64,000 bases of DNA from Polynucleobacter sinensis (lineage in GTDB: Bacteria > Pseudomonadota > Gammaproteobacteria > Burkholderiales > Burkholderiaceae): positions 124,001-188,000 of the forward strand of contig NZ_LOJJ01000003.1 of assembly GCF_001595985.1 (NCBI RefSeq), in the 5' to 3' direction. This document shows, one piece after another, positions 1 to 8,707 of the stretch (position 1 is the stretch's first letter; every line of letters starts with the position of its first letter). The notes below the pieces were generated by a model. The model ran no database searches. It was not told the origin of the DNA and was given only the letters and a program-made list of their open reading frames with translations. A program made the translations under genes and the position numbers.

Positions 1-640
1 TTTCGTGGGACTGACAATCCTCATCACTTGCAGCCATGAATTTTAATTTTGTTGGCAAGGCTTTCATATGGCCAGAGGAGTCTGTGCCTACCGTGTAATC
101 AATGAGATCAATCGATAGATCTTCTTGGCCACGCGTCATAGCTACATAGACTTCTGCTAGCAACTGCGCATCAAGTAACGCACCGTGCAAGGTTCTATGT
201 TGATTGCTGATCGAAAAACGTTCGCATAGCGCATCTAATGAATTGCGTTTGCCAGGGAACATTTGACGTGCATCCAGCAGGGTATCGGTAATCTTTGACG
301 CCAAACCCCTAAAGGGTGGGCGCTTGAGTAAGGCAAATTCGTTATCCAAAAAGCCTAGGTCGAACGCTGCATTATGAATAACCACTTCTGCACCATCTAC
401 AAATTCAATAAGCTCTTCAACGATGTTAGCAAAGACGGGTTTATCCGACAGAAATTCACGAGAGAGACCATGGACTGCAAAAGCGCCCGCATCGATATCG
501 CGCTCTGGGTTAATGTAGTAATGAAAGGTTCTGTCAGTTAGACGGCGCCCAATCATTTCAACGCAACCAATTTCAATGATGCGATCTCCGGTAGCTGGAT
601 TTAGTCCGGTAGTTTCAGTATCAAGAATGACTTGACGCAT
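1..640 (-). CDS. dnaQ: DNA polymerase III epsilon subunit (3'-5' proofreading exonuclease), 3' end cut by window
   Basis: DnaQ removes misincorporated nucleotides as part of the Pol III core. The gene reads leftward from an ATG at 640-638 and runs off the window, so about 213 residues of a usual 230-250 are visible and the C-terminal alpha-binding end is missing. The three DEDDh exonuclease motifs are present: DTETTG near residue 7 (ExoI), HNAAFD near residue 90 (ExoII), and HGALLDA near residue 155 (ExoIII with the catalytic His and Asp). The start codon overlaps the stop of the upstream RND pump gene by one base (TAATG), so translation is probably coupled to it. That is an unusual partner, because dnaQ normally neighbours rnhA directly. 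Confidence 0.95.
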   Translation of the reverse strand, partial: MRQVILDTETTGLNPATGDRIIEIGCVEMIGRRLTDRTFHYYINPERDIDAGAFAVHGLSREFLSDKPVFANIVEELIEFVDGAEVVIHNAAFDLGFLDNEFALLKRPPFRGLASKITDTLLDARQMFPGKRNSLDALCERFSISNQHRTLHGALLDAQLLAEVYVAMTRGQEDLSIDLIDYTVGTDSSGHMKALPTKLKFMAASDEDCQSHE

Positions 641-3600
641 TAGGTACCCTCTAACACTGATTGTGGAATATCCATGGGACCGTTGCCCGCATATTTATCT
701 AGATAAAGATAAATGACAGGAGTAATAATCAGGGTTACAAATTGGGAGAAGATCAGGCCACCAGCTACGCTGATACCCAGGGGTTGGCGTAACTCAGCGC
801 CCGCTCCTAAGCCAAAGGCAATTGGGAGTGCGCCCATTAACGCAGCAATGGTGGTCATCATGATGGGACGGAAGCGCAAAATACAAGCTTCTCGGATCGC
901 TTTTTCTGGTGACATGCCCTGAGTTCTTTGAGCCTCAAGTGCAAAGTCAATCATCAAAATAGCATTCTTTTTCACAATACCAATCAAGAGCAGAATACCA
1001 ATCGAGGCGACAATTGTTAACTCAAACCCAAAAATTCTCAGGGAGAGGATTGCTCCAATTGCGGCGGAGGGTAGTCCGGCCAAAATGGTTAGCGGGTGAA
1101 TATAGCTCTCGTATAGACATCCCAATAGGATGTAAATCACGCCCAAAGCAGTCAAGATCAAAATAATCTGACCGGACTGATTATCTTTAAAGACGGCTGC
1201 ATCACCACCATAGCTGGTAATGATGGAGGGTGGGAGGTCAATCTCTTTCACAAAGCCATCGATAGCCTTTGTAGCATCTCCCAGGAAGATATCTGGGGCT
1301 AAGTTGAATGAGATAGTTACCGCCGGAATCTGTCCTTGATGATTTACCGCAGTAGGGCCCACTGTTCGCACAAATGTAGCTAAGCTTGAGAGTGGGATAA
1401 GCTTATCGGTAGCCCTTCCTCGCACATACACTTTGCTCAGATCGGTTTCAAACTGACGGTCATTTTCAGCGGTTTCTAGAATGACGTAATAGGTATTGAC
1501 TGGCGTATAGATCGTTGAGACCTGACGCTCCCCAAATGAGTTATAGAGGGCGCTGCGAATGTCTGCAATCGTGACGCCTGCGCTGGCAGCTTGTTCGCGA
1601 TTAATCTCAATCCGGACATTAAGCCCCTTCATTTGCGAATCGCTTGTGACATCGCGGAAAATAGGATCAGCGCGCATTTTTTGAGTCATCTTGTCTGCCC
1701 ACTCATTCACGCCTTCAAAGCCCACGCTTTGCAAGGTGAACTGGTAGCGACTCTTACTGCTTCGTCCGCCAAGCTGTAAATTTTGTACGGGACGCATGTA
1801 TACCTGCAGCCCAGGGATTTCCTTAAACTTGTTGCGTAGGCCTTCAATCACCTTAGCCATTTTCTCGCGATCACCTTTGGGTTTTAGGATGATAAAGAAG
1901 CGACCTGTATTACGGCCTGCGCTTTGGCCACCGCCCAAAATAGAGATTGAATTGGCCACGTTGGGATCGTTATTCACAATCTCTGCCGCGCGATCTTGTA
2001 GCGCCAACATAGCCTTAAAGGAAGTGTCTTCAGCTGCTTCAGTGGTCGCAGTGATTTGACCAATATCTTCCTCTGGAAAAAATCCTTTTGGGCTATTTAC
2101 AAATAAGTAAATGGTGATGAAGAAGGTGGCTACAGCGCCCCAGAGAACCTTCTTGCGGTTAACCAAAGCCAGATCTAGGACGTAAATGTAGGACTTTAGG
2201 GTCCAATCAAACAGAGCATCAAATTTTTTGGTGATGACATATTCTTTTGGATGTTGGCCTGGTTTAGGTAAGAAGCGGCTACACAATAAAGGCACAACGG
2301 TAAGTGAAACTACTGCAGATACCAAAATCGAGAGCGACACAACCACTGCAAATTCTCGGAACAATAGTCCAATCGGACCTGCCATGAAGAATAGGGGAAT
2401 GAATACAGCGACTAGTGAAATAGAGATAGAGATGATGGTGAAGCCAACCTCTTTACTGCCCTTCAGTGATGCCTTCAGGGGGTCCATGCCTTGCTCAATA
2501 TAGCGCATGATGTTTTCGAGTACTACGATAGCATCATCCACTACAAGGCCTACGGCCAGCGTGATCCCCAGCAATGAAATGTTATCTAGGCTGTATCCTA
2601 AAAAATACAATAGAAAGAAAGCGCCAATCAGTGAGATCGGTAGACTAATTGAGGGGATCAATGTTGCCGAGGCATGTTTGAGGAATAAGAAAATAACTAG
2701 GACGACCAGCAAAATAGTCAACGCAAGGGTGATGTTGACGTCATGCAGCGCTTCAATAATAGAAAGTGAGCGATCGTTAATCAAAGTGAGTTGAATAGAT
2801 GCTGGCATCTGTTCTTTAAAGGTGGGCAGCAATTTTTTGACTGCAGCAACTACCTCGACGGTATTAGCATTGGGCTGTCGCATGACGCCGATAGCGATTG
2901 AGCGCTCTCCTTGTGAAGTCGCAAAGGTTTTTACATCTTCAAAGCTTTCCTGAACATCTGCGACATCTTTGAGGTAAACAGGCAGGCCATTTCGCTGGGC
3001 AATAATTAACTCGTTGAATTCTTCGGCCTTAACCAATTGGGGGTTGGCATAAATTGTGATGAGTTGTCGAGGTCCATCGAGGGTACCTACTGGACTATTG
3101 GTATTGGCCTTGTTGATCGCAGCCGCCAATTCTTCCATAGTGATATTGCGATTACCTAGGGCATCTGGCTTCACGCTAACGCGCACTGCATAGCGCTTAG
3201 CACCATAAACGGCTACCTGAGAAACACCGGTGATAGTCGACAAAGAGGGTGCTAATAAGTTTTCTGCATAGGCATTGATTTCAGATAGGCTCATCGAAGG
3301 TGAGCTCATGCGAATGACTAAAACGGCTGTATCAGCCGGATTAATTTTTCGATAAGACGGAGGCACCGTCATTTCGATCGGAAGCCGTCTTTGTGCGCGC
3401 AAGAGGGCGGCTTGAACGTCAACGGCTGCTTTATCAATATCGCGATCGTTGTTGAACTCGAGGGTGATACTGGTGGAGCCTAGCGTATTTGTTGAGCTGA
3501 TGACTTTGATGCCATCAATAGTGGAGAATTCCTTCTCTAGCGGGAGCGCGACAGAGGAGGCCATATTCTCCGGCGCTGCTCCGGGTAGGGTGGCCGTAAC

Positions 3601-3738
3601 TGAAATGATGGGAGTATTAAAGCTTGGCAACGCCGCAACGGGAATTTTGAAATACGCGACTGTTCCAGCAACAACTGTTGCAATGGAGAGAAGCACCGTC
3701 ATTACGGGGCGTCTAATGCATAACTCAGAAAGCGTCAT
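640..3738 (-). CDS. RND efflux pump, inner-membrane transporter (AcrB/MdtB/C type)
   Basis: This is a proton-driven tripartite drug or solute exporter of the HAE-1 class, 1032 residues and full length. It has the family layout: TM1 near residues 10-30, a large periplasmic porter loop, TM2-6 around residues 335-490, a second periplasmic loop, and TM8-12 from about 850. The proton-relay motif VDDAIVVLEN in TM4 near residue 400 carries both aspartates, and TM10 has the expected Lys (IVKKNAILMIDF). The gene sits directly after its adaptor with a 4-bp ATGA overlap and runs into dnaQ by TAATG. No outer-membrane channel gene is adjacent, so a TolC-like partner must be encoded elsewhere. Substrate cannot be told from sequence; the closest look is MdtB/MdtC. 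Confidence 0.93.
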   Translation of the reverse strand: MTLSELCIRRPVMTVLLSIATVVAGTVAYFKIPVAALPSFNTPIISVTATLPGAAPENMASSVALPLEKEFSTIDGIKVISSTNTLGSTSITLEFNNDRDIDKAAVDVQAALLRAQRRLPIEMTVPPSYRKINPADTAVLVIRMSSPSMSLSEINAYAENLLAPSLSTITGVSQVAVYGAKRYAVRVSVKPDALGNRNITMEELAAAINKANTNSPVGTLDGPRQLITIYANPQLVKAEEFNELIIAQRNGLPVYLKDVADVQESFEDVKTFATSQGERSIAIGVMRQPNANTVEVVAAVKKLLPTFKEQMPASIQLTLINDRSLSIIEALHDVNITLALTILLVVLVIFLFLKHASATLIPSISLPISLIGAFFLLYFLGYSLDNISLLGITLAVGLVVDDAIVVLENIMRYIEQGMDPLKASLKGSKEVGFTIISISISLVAVFIPLFFMAGPIGLLFREFAVVVSLSILVSAVVSLTVVPLLCSRFLPKPGQHPKEYVITKKFDALFDWTLKSYIYVLDLALVNRKKVLWGAVATFFITIYLFVNSPKGFFPEEDIGQITATTEAAEDTSFKAMLALQDRAAEIVNNDPNVANSISILGGGQSAGRNTGRFFIILKPKGDREKMAKVIEGLRNKFKEIPGLQVYMRPVQNLQLGGRSSKSRYQFTLQSVGFEGVNEWADKMTQKMRADPIFRDVTSDSQMKGLNVRIEINREQAASAGVTIADIRSALYNSFGERQVSTIYTPVNTYYVILETAENDRQFETDLSKVYVRGRATDKLIPLSSLATFVRTVGPTAVNHQGQIPAVTISFNLAPDIFLGDATKAIDGFVKEIDLPPSIITSYGGDAAVFKDNQSGQIILILTALGVIYILLGCLYESYIHPLTILAGLPSAAIGAILSLRIFGFELTIVASIGILLLIGIVKKNAILMIDFALEAQRTQGMSPEKAIREACILRFRPIMMTTIAALMGALPIAFGLGAGAELRQPLGISVAGGLIFSQFVTLIITPVIYLYLDKYAGNGPMDIPQSVLEGT

Positions 3739-5045
3739 TTTTTCTCTGGAGCAGAAGGGGTATTGGATTTTTCGGCGGGTGCTGCACTTGGTTTTTTTGC
3801 TTCTCGCACTTTGCTGCCGGGTCGTAAATTTTGCTTTCCTTCTACAACTACGCGGTCGCCTGCCTGAATGCCCGTAATTACAGAGCTGCCTTGATATTCA
3901 TAAGTCACCTTGACTGGTTTTGGTGTTACTTTGTCGTCTTTGTCTACGATGTAAACAACTCGCCCCTTAGGACCAATCACAATAGCTTCTGAAGGAACTG
4001 CGATAGCATCTTTCAGGGTATTAGCGTTTAAGGTCACGCGGGCAAATTGACCCGGCAACAGCGCCATCTTGTCGTTAGAGATTTGAGCACGAACACGCAC
4101 CGCTGCAATCGTTGGATCCACTTGATTGTCGATCACCAATACTTTGCCTTCGTAGGTATTTTTTCCGCTATTTCCAACAGAAACTTTGACTTTGAGCGGG
4201 GAATCAGATTGTCTTTCCTCTAGCAAAAGGGGGATATCTTTCTCGGGAATAACAAATTGAACGTTAATAGGGTCGAGCTGTGTAATAGTGACCATTGCAC
4301 TAGTGGTGGATGTCGACGCGGCATTTGTGGCGCTAACGACAGTATTGCTAGCTTGTACCAATGCACCTGGGAAGACGTTAATGATTCCAGCTCTACCATT
4401 AATCGGTGAGCGGATAGAGTCAAAGGAGAGTTGGACTTCAGCAGCGCGAGCAGCAGCTTGCGCTGCTTTTGCATTGGCTTGGGAAGTTTCAAGTCCTGCT
4501 TTAGAAATAAAGTTCTTAGCCACTAATTCTTTTGCGCGCAGATATTGCTTTTGCGCATCATCAGCCAAGGCTTTAAGCCTCTCATAGTTAGCGGTATCGT
4601 TGCGGTTATCAAGGGTAAAAAGAAGTTGACCCTCTTTTACTTCTTCACCATCTTTAATGTGAATTTTGGAGACCGTATTGGTCACCATGGGGCGGATGTC
4701 AACAATGTTGTTGGACACTATCGTGCCTGTTGCTTCAATGATGAGGGGAATATCCTTTTTCTCAACCACTACGCTAGTGATAGTTTGTGCCCCACCACCT
4801 TTGCCACTAGGGGGGAAGAAGTAGTCATAGGCCTTGGATCCAGCGTACAGAATGATTAAGACGGCCAGAATTCGCCACTTGTATGTAAAGACAAATACTT
4901 TGATGGTGGCGAAATTTACTCCTTGCAGCTTGTTTAGAGATGGGGAGAGTTTTTGCCATAAATTGCAAAGGCGAGTCTTGATCCAATTTTTCAGTAAGGG
5001 CAGTTTTGCGACTGCTTTATCGAGTTCTGATTCTATTTTTGACAC
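3735..5045 (-). CDS. RND efflux periplasmic adaptor (membrane fusion protein, MdtA/AcrA type)
   Basis: This 436-residue protein bridges the RND pump to an outer-membrane channel. After a soluble N-terminal stretch of about 50 residues there is a single membrane anchor (about residues 52-70), rather than a lipobox. Then come the biotinyl-lipoyl half-motifs, an alpha-helical hairpin rich in Ala and Gln (about 155-200), the second lipoyl half (SPINGRAGI), and beta-barrel and membrane-proximal domains. The C-terminus is a Pro/Ala/Lys-rich tail. The cytoplasmic N-terminal extension of about 50 residues is longer than in MdtA. Its stop overlaps the pump start (ATGA), so the two are an operon. A 114-bp gap separates it from rnhA upstream. 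Confidence 0.92.
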   Translation of the reverse strand: MSKIESELDKAVAKLPLLKNWIKTRLCNLWQKLSPSLNKLQGVNFATIKVFVFTYKWRILAVLIILYAGSKAYDYFFPPSGKGGGAQTITSVVVEKKDIPLIIEATGTIVSNNIVDIRPMVTNTVSKIHIKDGEEVKEGQLLFTLDNRNDTANYERLKALADDAQKQYLRAKELVAKNFISKAGLETSQANAKAAQAAARAAEVQLSFDSIRSPINGRAGIINVFPGALVQASNTVVSATNAASTSTTSAMVTITQLDPINVQFVIPEKDIPLLLEERQSDSPLKVKVSVGNSGKNTYEGKVLVIDNQVDPTIAAVRVRAQISNDKMALLPGQFARVTLNANTLKDAIAVPSEAIVIGPKGRVVYIVDKDDKVTPKPVKVTYEYQGSSVITGIQAGDRVVVEGKQNLRPGSKVREAKKPSAAPAEKSNTPSAPEKK

Positions 5046-5159
5046 GGTCTCAATTTTTCTTGGTTTTATATGGGGTTGGCGGCGGATTTTGCACCTATTC
5101 AGAATCCGATCATTCTCTCATAAGACTGTTTGAGGGGTGGGGTGGGTGGAACCTATGGG

Positions 5160-5615
5160 TTAGGGCAGAAATTCCTCTACCCCGCGGTTGGCTAGTAAGT
5201 CAGCTAACTCGTTTCCAGGGTGCCCATTGTGGCCCCTAACCCAATGCCAGGAGATCTTGTGGTGTGGGATCAGCGCATCGAGCTCTTGCCATAAATCAGC
5301 ATTTTTCACCGGATCTTTACTGGCGGTCTTCCAACCCCTTTTTTTCCAGCCCTCAAGCCATTCAGTGACGCCTTTTTGGACGTACTGAGAGTCAGTCCAT
5401 AGTTCTACGGAGCTGGTTTGTTTAAGGGCTCGTAGCGCATGAATCACTGCGCTAATTTCCATCCGATTATTGGTGGTCAGTTCAGCGCCACCATGCAAGT
5501 GTTTTTCATGATCTCCAGAGCGAAGCACCGCACCCCAGCCACCAGGGCCTGGATTGCCTTTGCAGGCGCCATCGGTATAGATGATGATATGGGGTGGGGG
5601 TTTCGTATGGGGCAT
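5160..5615 (-). CDS. rnhA: ribonuclease HI
   Basis: RNase HI cuts the RNA strand of RNA-DNA hybrids and so clears primers and R-loops. The protein is 151 residues, normal for the family. All four metal-binding acidic residues are visible in context: [16 protein letters not shown] near residue 14, NNRMEIS near 50, WTDSQYV near 72, and the final Asp in GNELADLLA near 138, next to the catalytic His region (WVRGHNGH). The gene follows the methyltransferase gene with only a few bases between them. This methyltransferase-rnhA pair beside divergent gloB resembles the gloB-yafS-rnhA-dnaQ block of enterobacteria, but here an efflux operon lies between rnhA and dnaQ. Confidence 0.96.
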   Translation of the reverse strand: MPHTKPPPHIIIYTDGACKGNPGPGGWGAVLRSGDHEKHLHGGAELTTNNRMEISAVIHALRALKQTSSVELWTDSQYVQKGVTEWLEGWKKRGWKTASKDPVKNADLWQELDALIPHHKISWHWVRGHNGHPGNELADLLANRGVEEFLP

Positions 5616-5619
5616 GGCG

Positions 5620-6435
5620 TTAATTTACTGGGTCTTGCGTTTTTGTGTGATTCTGGCGGCTTTCGGCTGCGGGGCTGAGCTGGGGGATGGCTGCAATACG
5701 TTTACTTTGTGCTTGGCCAATCATGCGAATTCCCTGCTGGCGTTTAATTGCTGAAACAAGAAAAACCGCTCCAAAAATAGGCCACCAGCGGTTACCCATG
5801 GGCTCTAGAAAGTCCATTCTAGTCATGCCCGAATGGCTGCTTAAAGGTAATTTGTAGCATCCAAAATGTCCACGGTCTAGGGAAAAATTCAGGAGTTGCA
5901 ACCAATCCTTGAGGCGAAAAAGGCTAATAAATTGACCATCCCTGGGTAAATATGGGCTACCAATCAGTCGACTGAGGTATTGGCGTGCCCCCCAGAGGCT
6001 CGCTGGATTAAATCCAGAAATGATCAGCCGACCCTCTGGGCGGAGGACGCGTTCAGCCTCCCTGAGGATTTGATGAGCGTCTGCAGCAAACTCCAGAACA
6101 TGCGGCAGCACCAATAGATCAATTGAATCAGAGGCAAAGGGGAGTTCATTGGGGTTCCCCTCGATTTGATGCCAGAGACAGCGCTTAGCCTGATCTTGAC
6201 GGTCATTGGCATGGATGAGAAGGGCGTGCAGAGGCATCCGATTTTCTGCCAAGGCATTAATTTGCGGCATTCCAATTTGAACTGCATGAAATCCAAAGAC
6301 ATCAGCCACGATTTGATCGAAACACTTTTGCTCCCAGGCTAAAACATATTGCCCTGGGGGCGATTGCAACCACTTTTCCCATGAACTCCATGGTGGTGCA
6401 GGCATCTGTGATGGGGAGGGTGGGATTGGTATCAT
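5620..6435 (-). CDS. class I SAM-dependent methyltransferase (YafS-like position)
   Basis: This is a 271-residue methyltransferase of the type-11 fold. The post-motif region is clear: [21 protein letters not shown] around residues 95-115, then [20 protein letters not shown] around 125-145, typical of small-molecule or ubiquinone-type methyltransferases. The N-terminal glycine-rich SAM loop is poorly conserved. The target is not known. Its place between gloB and rnhA matches enterobacterial yafS. The chosen ATG at 6435 lies only 6 bp from the divergent gloB start, so the true start could be an internal Met around residue 11. Confidence 0.82.
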   Translation of the reverse strand: MIPIPPSPSQMPAPPWSSWEKWLQSPPGQYVLAWEQKCFDQIVADVFGFHAVQIGMPQINALAENRMPLHALLIHANDRQDQAKRCLWHQIEGNPNELPFASDSIDLLVLPHVLEFAADAHQILREAERVLRPEGRLIISGFNPASLWGARQYLSRLIGSPYLPRDGQFISLFRLKDWLQLLNFSLDRGHFGCYKLPLSSHSGMTRMDFLEPMGNRWWPIFGAVFLVSAIKRQQGIRMIGQAQSKRIAAIPQLSPAAESRQNHTKTQDPVN

Positions 6436-6441
6436 CGGTCT

Positions 6442-7251
6442 ATGGTGAAGAATACTTTATTGCAAGTTTGGCCGATACCGGCCTTTGATGATAATTACAT
6501 CTGGTGTATTCATGATGGTCAGTCAGCCTTAATTGTTGATCCGGGTGACGCCGCTCCAGTTTTGCGTTACTTGGAAGAAGAAAATCTTAGCTTGACGGGT
6601 ATTTTAATTACCCATCATCACGCTGATCATACTGGCGGGATTTTGACTTTATTACAGGCCTTAGGTCCAAAGATTCCCGTATATGGTCCTGCAAGTATTG
6701 AGATTCCTGGCCGAACCAATGCGTTGATGGATGGCGACAAAATCGAGTTTTTATCCCCTCGTATTAGCTTTGAGGTGTATGAGGTTCCGGGTCATACCTT
6801 AAGTCATATCGCTTATTTTGCGAATATGCAGGCGAATGTTGTTGAGCCGATCTTATTTTGCGGCGACACTTTATTTGCATCTGGATGTGGTCGTTTGTTT
6901 GAGGGCACTCCAACCCAAATGAGCCAGTCGCTAGCAAAGTTCATGGTGTTGCCCAAAAATACCCTGGTGTATTGCACGCATGAGTACACACTGTCAAATA
7001 TTCGGTTTGCCTTGGCGGTTGAGCCTAATAATGCCAATCTGATCTCTTGGGCACAAACGGCTAAATCGTTGCGCGATCAACATCTTCCAACCTTGCCGAC
7101 AACCATTGGGCATGAATTGCAAGTAAACCCCTTTATGCGCTGCGATCAAAAAGAGGTGATTGATTCTGCTCTCAATGTATCCGGAGAAAAATCCTTGCCA
7201 ACTGCAGCACATGTTCTAGCCGTTATTCGTGGCTGGAAGGATCGATTCTGA
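6442..7251 (+). CDS. gloB: hydroxyacylglutathione hydrolase (glyoxalase II)
   Basis: GloB splits S-D-lactoylglutathione to D-lactate and glutathione, the second step of methylglyoxal detoxification. The 269-residue protein starts with the family's conserved PIPAFDDNYIW segment (about residues 11-21). It carries the metallo-beta-lactamase signature THHHADHTGG near residue 57, the later metal ligands GHTLSH and FCGDTLF, and CTHEYT near residue 178. The C-terminal glutathione-binding region (NPFMRC) is present. The stop TGA overlaps the ATG of mltD by one base. No strong ribosome site precedes the ATG, which lies 6 bp from the divergent methyltransferase start, so the promoter must lie inside the neighbouring coding region or the message is nearly leaderless. 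Confidence 0.95.
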   Translation: MVKNTLLQVWPIPAFDDNYIWCIHDGQSALIVDPGDAAPVLRYLEEENLSLTGILITHHHADHTGGILTLLQALGPKIPVYGPASIEIPGRTNALMDGDKIEFLSPRISFEVYEVPGHTLSHIAYFANMQANVVEPILFCGDTLFASGCGRLFEGTPTQMSQSLAKFMVLPKNTLVYCTHEYTLSNIRFALAVEPNNANLISWAQTAKSLRDQHLPTLPTTIGHELQVNPFMRCDQKEVIDSALNVSGEKSLPTAAHVLAVIRGWKDRF

Positions 7252-8672
7252 TGTTGTGGCGCTACGCAGCTATTTTGCTGCTTGCTGTTCTGACGGGTTG
7301 CGCTAGCTCGGGAGATTGGTCTTCCGATACGCCAACACGTAAAGACCCGCGTGTCGCAAAAGCGAAGCGAGTCAATCTGAAGAACCAGTCCGTCAGTGAT
7401 CTGTACGCGCCATCTAGTAATTTATGGATTCGAATTCGGGATGGCTTTGAATTGGAGCCAATGAATACTCCCCTGGAAATCGAGCAAGTGCGATGGCTAA
7501 GCGCTAGACCGGATTACGTCCACCGCTCGATGGAGCGCTCATCTCGTTACCTCTTTTATATTGTCCAAGAGGTGAATGCTCGCAATATGCCGACAGAGAT
7601 TGCATTGCTCCCTTTTGTGGAAAGCGCCTTTGTAACGCATGCAAAGTCTAGTGCCAAGGCTGTTGGTTTGTGGCAATTTATGCCGGCGACTGGCAAAGAT
7701 TTCCGTTTGACTCAGAATGTATTCAGGGATGAACGTCGTGACGTGTTGCAATCGACTGATGCCGCTCTCGATTACCTGCAGCGTCTGTACAAACAGTTTG
7801 GTAGCTGGGAGCTGGCTTTGGCTGCTTATAACTGGGGTGCTGGTAATGTTGCTAAAGCGCAAAAGCGAAATTTATCGGCTGGTTTGCCAACAGACTATCT
7901 AAGCCTGAAGATGCCAAATGAAACTCGGAACTATGTCCCCAAGCTCATGGCTTATCGGCAAATTGTTTTAGACCCGCAGGCCTATGGAATTGTCTTGCCA
8001 GAACTTGAGAATCATCCGTACTTTGTGGCGGTTGATGTTGGCAGCGATATCGATGTGGACTTGGTGATCAAGTTAGCTGAGTTACCCCCAGAAGAGTTTC
8101 GCAATCTCAATCCCTCATTTAATAAGCCTGTGATTTTGAGTAACGCCAACCAGCAAATTTTGTTGCCGTTCGGGCACGCGGAAATCTTCCAAGAAAACCT
8201 CAAGAAATACACTAAACCCTTATCGTCTTGGACGGCCGTTCAGCTGACTAAGTCCGAGTCGGCCGATCAGGCTGCGAAGACTTTGGGCGTCGATGTTGAC
8301 ACCCTGAGGGAGGTGAATGGGATTCCCAAAGGGATGCGTATTAGGGCGGGCTCAACCGTATTGGTGCCTAAGACGAGTCATCGTCCGGGGGATATTTCAT
8401 TGGCGATGGCTGAAAATGGCAGTCTAAATCTAGATAAACCAGCGCCCCCAGCGCCTAAAAAGTGTGCAAAAGGGGTCAAATGTCCAGCCGCACAACCGAC
8501 AAAAGGCGTCGCTAAGGGGGCAACTAAGGGTAATTCTTCTGCAAATAATGCTGCATCTCAGCATAAATCCGCATCGACAGGGCTTGCAAAATCTGCGAAA
8601 AATGGTTCTGCGAAATCTTCTAGCACCGTCGCCAAGACATCAACCGGCAAAGGGACTAGCAAAATTCAGTAA
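7251..8672 (+). CDS. mltD: membrane-bound lytic murein transglycosylase D, lipoprotein
   Basis: MltD cleaves the MurNAc-GlcNAc bond of peptidoglycan with formation of 1,6-anhydroMurNAc. The 473-residue protein has a lipoprotein signal peptide with lipobox LTGC at residues 14-17. It has a GH23/SLT domain at about 110-250 with the catalytic Glu in PFVESAF, plus GLWQFMPATG and AYNWGAG motifs. A single LysM-like segment follows at about 325-375, against two or more in E. coli MltD. The last 75 residues are low-complexity Lys, Ala, Ser and Thr, possibly a wall-binding basic tail. It is translationally coupled to gloB (TGATG), an arrangement also near the gloB-mltD neighbourhood of E. coli. Confidence 0.93.
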   Translation: MLWRYAAILLLAVLTGCASSGDWSSDTPTRKDPRVAKAKRVNLKNQSVSDLYAPSSNLWIRIRDGFELEPMNTPLEIEQVRWLSARPDYVHRSMERSSRYLFYIVQEVNARNMPTEIALLPFVESAFVTHAKSSAKAVGLWQFMPATGKDFRLTQNVFRDERRDVLQSTDAALDYLQRLYKQFGSWELALAAYNWGAGNVAKAQKRNLSAGLPTDYLSLKMPNETRNYVPKLMAYRQIVLDPQAYGIVLPELENHPYFVAVDVGSDIDVDLVIKLAELPPEEFRNLNPSFNKPVILSNANQQILLPFGHAEIFQENLKKYTKPLSSWTAVQLTKSESADQAAKTLGVDVDTLREVNGIPKGMRIRAGSTVLVPKTSHRPGDISLAMAENGSLNLDKPAPPAPKKCAKGVKCPAAQPTKGVAKGATKGNSSANNAASQHKSASTGLAKSAKNGSAKSSSTVAKTSTGKGTSKIQ

Positions 8673-8707
8673 TTCCAGAAACTTTCATTTACTTATTTAG
8701 GTTGACC

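Noticed and set aside
713..2794. Several plus-strand frames of 60-95 codons inside the RND pump gene
   Set aside because: They are shadows of a long conserved gene on the other strand, with no ribosome sites and no recognisable protein pattern.
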